Assembly: GCA_038207745.1 (NCBI GenBank)
Contig: JBBQZL010000102.1
Coordinates: forward strand, 1-9,429
Reading direction: 5' to 3'
DNA: 9,429 nucleotides
Source of the DNA: JBBQZL01 sp038207745
GTDB lineage: Bacteria > Actinomycetota > Thermoleophilia > Solirubrobacterales > 70-9
Position numbers and translations under genes: made by a program. This document shows, in pieces, positions 6,733 to 9,429 of the stretch. How positions within the stretch are numbered: the first letter of the stretch is position 1; every line of letters begins with the position of its first letter. The notes under the pieces are model-generated. The model did not search any database. It was given only the letters and a program-made list of their open reading frames with translations, and was not told where the DNA came from.

Positions 6733-6740
6733 GCGCGACC

Positions 6741-8129
6741 TTGGCCCGCTTTCATGAACAACCGGACCCGCGCTTCTGGCGGATGAATCGCTCGATCGAC
6801 TTCGATCGGCGTCTGGCGCCGCATGACGTGGCCCAATCCCGTGCCCACATCAAGGGCCTCCATGCGATCGGCGTGCTCGATGACGCCGAACTGGCCGAGC
6901 TCGACCGGGGGCTTGCCGAGGTCGCGGGCGAGGTTGAAGGCGGGACCTTCAGATTCGATCCGTCCGACGAGGACGTTCACATGGCGATCGAACGCCGGCT
7001 GGGCGAGATCGCCGGGCCGGTCGCCGGAAAGCTGCATACCGGACGCTCCAGAAACGACCAGGTGGCGACCGACATCGCAATGGCCGTCCGGTCCCATTCC
7101 GAGAAGGCGGTCGAGCTGCTCGGCGAGGTCATGTCCGTCCTTCTCGGGCGCGCCGGGCGCCACCGCGATTGGGCGATGCCGGGATACACACACCTTCAGC
7201 GGGCCCAGCCGGTCTACCTCGCACATCATCTGCTCGCCTACTTCTGGATGTTCTCCAGGGATATCCGGCGCTTCGAGTTTGCTGCCGGGAGCGCCGGGGT
7301 GATGCCGCTCGGCTCAGGCGCTCTTGCGGGGATCAATTGGGAGATCGACCGTCGCATGGTTGCCGGGGAGCTCGGCTTTCACGATGTGACCCGGAACTCG
7401 ATCGACGGGGCATCGAATCGGGACTTCGTCCTCGACTACCTCTCAGCGGCGGCCACCTGCGCGATGCACCTCTCGCGACTCGGCTCCGAGATCGTGATCT
7501 GGTCGAGCACCGAGTTTGGCTTCTGCGAGCTCAGCGAGCCGTTCTCCTCGGGTTCGAGCATCATGCCCCAGAAGAAGAACCCCGACTCAGCGGAGCTGTT
7601 GCGCGCAAAGGCCCCCAGGGTGAGTGCGGACCACGCGACGCTTCTCGGCATCATGCATGCGCTGCCGCTGACCTACGGCAAGGACATGCAGGAGGACAAG
7701 GAGCCGCTCTTTGACGCGGTCGAGACGATCGAGGGCTGCCTGGCGATGACCGCCGGGATGCTCGAAGGGATCGAGTTCGATCGCGAACGCCTCGAGGAGG
7801 CCTCCGGTGACGAGATGCTTGCCGCGACCGAGATCGCCGATCTGCTCGTTCGGCGCGGGGTCCCGTTCAGGGAGGCGCACGGGATCGTCGGGGAGCTGGT
7901 CAGAGAGTCGGTCGAACAGGGCAAACCACTGTCCGCGTTGACGCCGGAGGAGCTGGGCAGACACACCGACCAGCTCGACGATGAGTACCAGGAGGTCCTC
8001 AAGCGTTCGAGCTGGCTCGAGTCAAAGCGGATAGAAGGTGGCACCTCGAGCACCAGCCTCGATGCGCAGATTGACGCGGCTGCCGAGCTGATGCGGGGAC
8101 TCGGGAATCCGCCGCGTCCACCGGGCTGA
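6741..8129 (+). CDS. argH: Argininosuccinate lyase
   Basis: A 462-residue enzyme that splits argininosuccinate into arginine and fumarate, the last arginine-synthesis step, in the cytosol as a tetramer. Family motifs in order: NRSIDFDRRLAPHDVAQSRAH (16-36), LHTGRSRNDQVATD (98-111), PGYTHLQRAQP (147-157, with general-acid/base H151), GASNRDFVLDYL (223-234) and the signature GSSIMPQKKNPD (271-282) holding the catalytic serine. TTG 6741 is chosen because it keeps the conserved RF of the N-terminus and gives normal length; ATG 6783 would lose RFHEQPDPRFW. The frame stays open back to 6420, but that part lies over the epimerase gene. No SD precedes TTG. The usual LWGGRF start is reduced to ARF, which may be real or reflect a nearby frameshift. 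Its TGA directly abuts the glycosylase GTG. Confidence 0.95.
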   Translation: MARFHEQPDPRFWRMNRSIDFDRRLAPHDVAQSRAHIKGLHAIGVLDDAELAELDRGLAEVAGEVEGGTFRFDPSDEDVHMAIERRLGEIAGPVAGKLHTGRSRNDQVATDIAMAVRSHSEKAVELLGEVMSVLLGRAGRHRDWAMPGYTHLQRAQPVYLAHHLLAYFWMFSRDIRRFEFAAGSAGVMPLGSGALAGINWEIDRRMVAGELGFHDVTRNSIDGASNRDFVLDYLSAAATCAMHLSRLGSEIVIWSSTEFGFCELSEPFSSGSSIMPQKKNPDSAELLRAKAPRVSADHATLLGIMHALPLTYGKDMQEDKEPLFDAVETIEGCLAMTAGMLEGIEFDRERLEEASGDEMLAATEIADLLVRRGVPFREAHGIVGELVRESVEQGKPLSALTPEELGRHTDQLDDEYQEVLKRSSWLESKRIEGGTSSTSLDAQIDAAAELMRGLGNPPRPPG

Positions 8130-8705
8130 GTGCCGGCGGTGGCTGCCGGCTTCTTCGATGCCCCGGTCCATGCCCTGGCCCGCGGCCTGATCGGCTGCTC
8201 GCTCCTATATGAGGGCCGCGGCGGCGTCATCGTCGAGACCGAGAGCTATGACCGCGATGATCCCGCCTGTCACGCCTTCCGGGGCCTGACGCCACGAACC
8301 GAGGTGATGTTCGGGCCTCCCGGCAGGGCATACGTCTACCTCTCCTACGGCATCCATGCGCTGCTCAACATCGTCGCCGAACCCGAGGGGCACGCCGCTG
8401 CGGTTCTGATCCGGGCCCTCGAGCCCACGGTGGGCATCGAGGAGATCCGGAAACGGCGGCCGGGCCACGCTGATCAGCAACTCTGCTCCGGCCCCGGGCG
8501 CCTCACGACGGCGCTTGGGATCGGGCTGGAGGAGAACGGGGCAGAGATCGACCGGCAACCCTTCGAGGTGCTCGGGCGCGATGGCGCGTGGTCCGTGGTC
8601 GAGGTTCACGAGGCACCGAGGATCGGGATCACCAAAGGTGTGGATCTGCCTTGGCGATTCTCCGCAGCCGGCAATCGCTTCGTCTCGAGACCGCATCCGT
8701 GGTGA
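8130..8705 (+). CDS. mpg: 3-methyladenine DNA glycosylase (AAG/Mpg family)
   Basis: A 191-residue base-excision-repair enzyme that removes alkylated purines such as 3-methyladenine and hypoxanthine from DNA. VETESY (35-40) carries the catalytic glutamate (E38) and the tyrosine Y40; H48 lies in ACHAFRG; AYVYLSYGIHALLNI (67-81) supplies the stacking Y70 and the base-flipping Y73, matching human E125, Y127, H136, Y159 and Y162. CSGPGRLTTALGI (119-131) is the other conserved block. Length is normal for bacterial members. The start GTG 8130 directly follows the argH stop (TGAGTG), with no SD, so translational coupling is likely; a second GTG at 8139 in the same frame cannot be excluded. Pairing a repair gene with argH probably reflects genome packing rather than a shared pathway. 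Confidence 0.95.
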   Translation: MPAVAAGFFDAPVHALARGLIGCSLLYEGRGGVIVETESYDRDDPACHAFRGLTPRTEVMFGPPGRAYVYLSYGIHALLNIVAEPEGHAAAVLIRALEPTVGIEEIRKRRPGHADQQLCSGPGRLTTALGIGLEENGAEIDRQPFEVLGRDGAWSVVEVHEAPRIGITKGVDLPWRFSAAGNRFVSRPHPW

Positions 8706-8721
8706 GCGGCGGCCTGGTGAC

Positions 8722-9429
8722 CTACCGGCGGGGTGTGATCCCGCCGCCACCGATCCCGCCGCCTCCGCCGCTCGAAGGTGCGGCAGGTGTCGCCGGTGCA
8801 GGGGTTGCCGGAGCGGCAGGCTTCGCCGGCGCCGGTGTTGCCGGCGCGGCGGGCGCCGCGGTCGCTGGGGCAGCCGTTGACGGCGCCGCAGAAGAAGTCG
8901 AAGGAGCCACGTAGGTGCTGCCGCCCGTGCTTGAAGTGGTCGTGGCGGCATCCTGGCCGGCCGCCCGTGCGGCTTCGATGTTGAGATAGGAGCTGATCAC
9001 TCCGTTCCAGATCAGCGCCGGGAAGGTGCCTCCGTCGACCGGCGCCCCGCCGTACTCGGTCTCCATCGGGGTGTTTGTGTCGGCGTGGCCGACCCAGACG
9101 CAGGCCGTGACAGCCTCGATCGCACCGCAGAACCAGGCGTCGCCATTGTTCTCGGTCGTTCCGGTCTTGCCGAACTCGACCGGATCGCCGATGTCGGCCT
9201 TCTTTCCGGTGCCGCTGGTCACGACCGTGTGGAGGATGCCCTTGGCGGTCGTCGCGACATCCTCGGGAATCACCTGATCGTGGATGACGTGGTTGTCGGC
9301 AACCGTCTTGCCGTTCTGGTCCGTCACCTTGGTGTAGGCGACGGGTCCTTCCTTGTCCTGGACGTAGTCCGCGGCAAGCGTGCCTGTGACTCGATTGCCG
9401 GAGTTTGCCAGGGTCGAGTAGGCATATGC
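8722..9429 (-). CDS. Class A penicillin-binding protein, C-terminal part (partial)
   Basis: The last 235 codons of a peptidoglycan synthase enter from the right edge; the N-terminus and the expected glycosyltransferase domain lie outside the window. AYAYSTLANSGNRV opens the visible part, and FGKTGTTENNGDAWFCG (visible residues 86-102) holds the KTG motif of the transpeptidase site, followed by VWVGH (111-115), as in PBP1A-type enzymes. The catalytic SxxK and SxN motifs are upstream and unseen. The enzyme cross-links peptidoglycan outside the membrane. The last 75 or so residues form a tail rich in Ala, Pro, Thr and Gly, ending GGGITPRR, with no fold. The stop TAG (8724-8722) is 16 bases from the convergent glycosylase stop. 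A class B enzyme is possible but less likely given the WVG motif and tail. Confidence 0.94.
   Translation of the reverse strand, partial: AYAYSTLANSGNRVTGTLAADYVQDKEGPVAYTKVTDQNGKTVADNHVIHDQVIPEDVATTAKGILHTVVTSGTGKKADIGDPVEFGKTGTTENNGDAWFCGAIEAVTACVWVGHADTNTPMETEYGGAPVDGGTFPALIWNGVISSYLNIEAARAAGQDAATTTSSTGGSTYVAPSTSSAAPSTAAPATAAPAAPATPAPAKPAAPATPAPATPAAPSSGGGGGIGGGGITPRR
8726..8746 (+). terminator. Possible T-less terminator hairpin after the glycosylase gene
   Basis: CGGCGGG (8726-8732) pairs with CCCGCCG (8740-8746), with an added G-T pair inside and a five-base loop TGTGA, starting 21 bases after the glycosylase stop. No T-run follows, so it would be of the T-less kind. It lies inside the 3' codons of the convergent penicillin-binding protein gene, so codon use alone may have made it. 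Confidence 0.3.
8776..8889 (-). repeat. Ala/Pro low-complexity repeat in the penicillin-binding protein tail
   Basis: Roughly 38 codons read as irregular Ala-Pro-Thr units; the peptide AAPATPAPA occurs twice, six residues apart, once followed by K and once by T. On the plus strand the DNA shows the matching GCCGG-rich periodicity. Such tails are common after the transpeptidase domain in actinobacteria and may cross or contact the cell wall. Repeat slippage could change its length between strains. Confidence 0.7.

Noticed and set aside
6420..6740. Upstream extension of the argH reading frame, including an ATG at 6684
   Set aside because: The stretch lies over the epimerase gene and its start, and shows low-complexity Ser/Arg/Thr residues with no ArgH similarity. 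Starting at 6684 would add 19 residues unlike any ArgH N-terminus I know.
8588..8914. Plus-strand frame rich in Ala, Gly and Val over the penicillin-binding protein tail
   Set aside because: It is the complement of the Ala/Pro repeat codons; its repetitive look comes from the real gene on the minus strand.

Overview
The window is high-GC bacterial chromosome with tightly packed genes on both strands. It carries core metabolism rather than phage, plasmid or transposon material. Several things point to a high-GC actinobacterium: strong third-position G/C, many GTG and TTG starts (six of the eight visible gene starts), few Shine-Dalgarno (SD) sites at coupled junctions, and a class A penicillin-binding protein with an Ala/Pro/Gly-rich tail. 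The leuCDB-ilvE-cimA order and protein style suggest the Thermoleophilia (Solirubrobacterales-like). That placement is an inference from memory of such genomes and was not tested.

Layout. (1) Positions 1-4589, plus strand, are a branched-chain amino acid block: the 3' end of leuC, then leuD, leuB, ilvE and a citramalate synthase gene (cimA). LeuC, LeuD and LeuB serve leucine synthesis and can also turn citramalate into 2-oxobutyrate, the isoleucine precursor. With CimA the block therefore encodes a complete route from pyruvate to 2-oxobutyrate that needs no threonine, and IlvE supplies the last transamination for valine, leucine and isoleucine. No leuA, ilvB, ilvN, ilvC or ilvD lies in the window. 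(2) A DegT-type PLP aminotransferase (4586-5704) overlaps the end of cimA by four bases and is probably co-translated. (3) An NAD(P)-dependent epimerase/reductase gene (5708-6691, minus) meets it tail to tail. (4) argH (6741-8129) diverges from the epimerase gene and is followed directly by a 3-methyladenine DNA glycosylase gene (8130-8705). (5) The C-terminal half of a class A penicillin-binding protein enters from the right on the minus strand (8722 to the window end).

The least explained parts are short. The 164-base gap between ilvE and cimA holds a possible 19-codon leader ORF that overlaps the ilvE stop. That ORF carries an 11-base copy of the 16S rRNA 3' tail, which could pair with the cimA SD. 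The same gap has a GC-rich stretch of about 36 codons with a coding-like third-position pattern but no start codon. The 49-base gap between the epimerase gene and argH has one -10-like hexamer that could serve both directions and would leave the argH mRNA almost leaderless. No convincing new defence, mobile or secondary-metabolism system is visible; the rest is well-known housekeeping metabolism.
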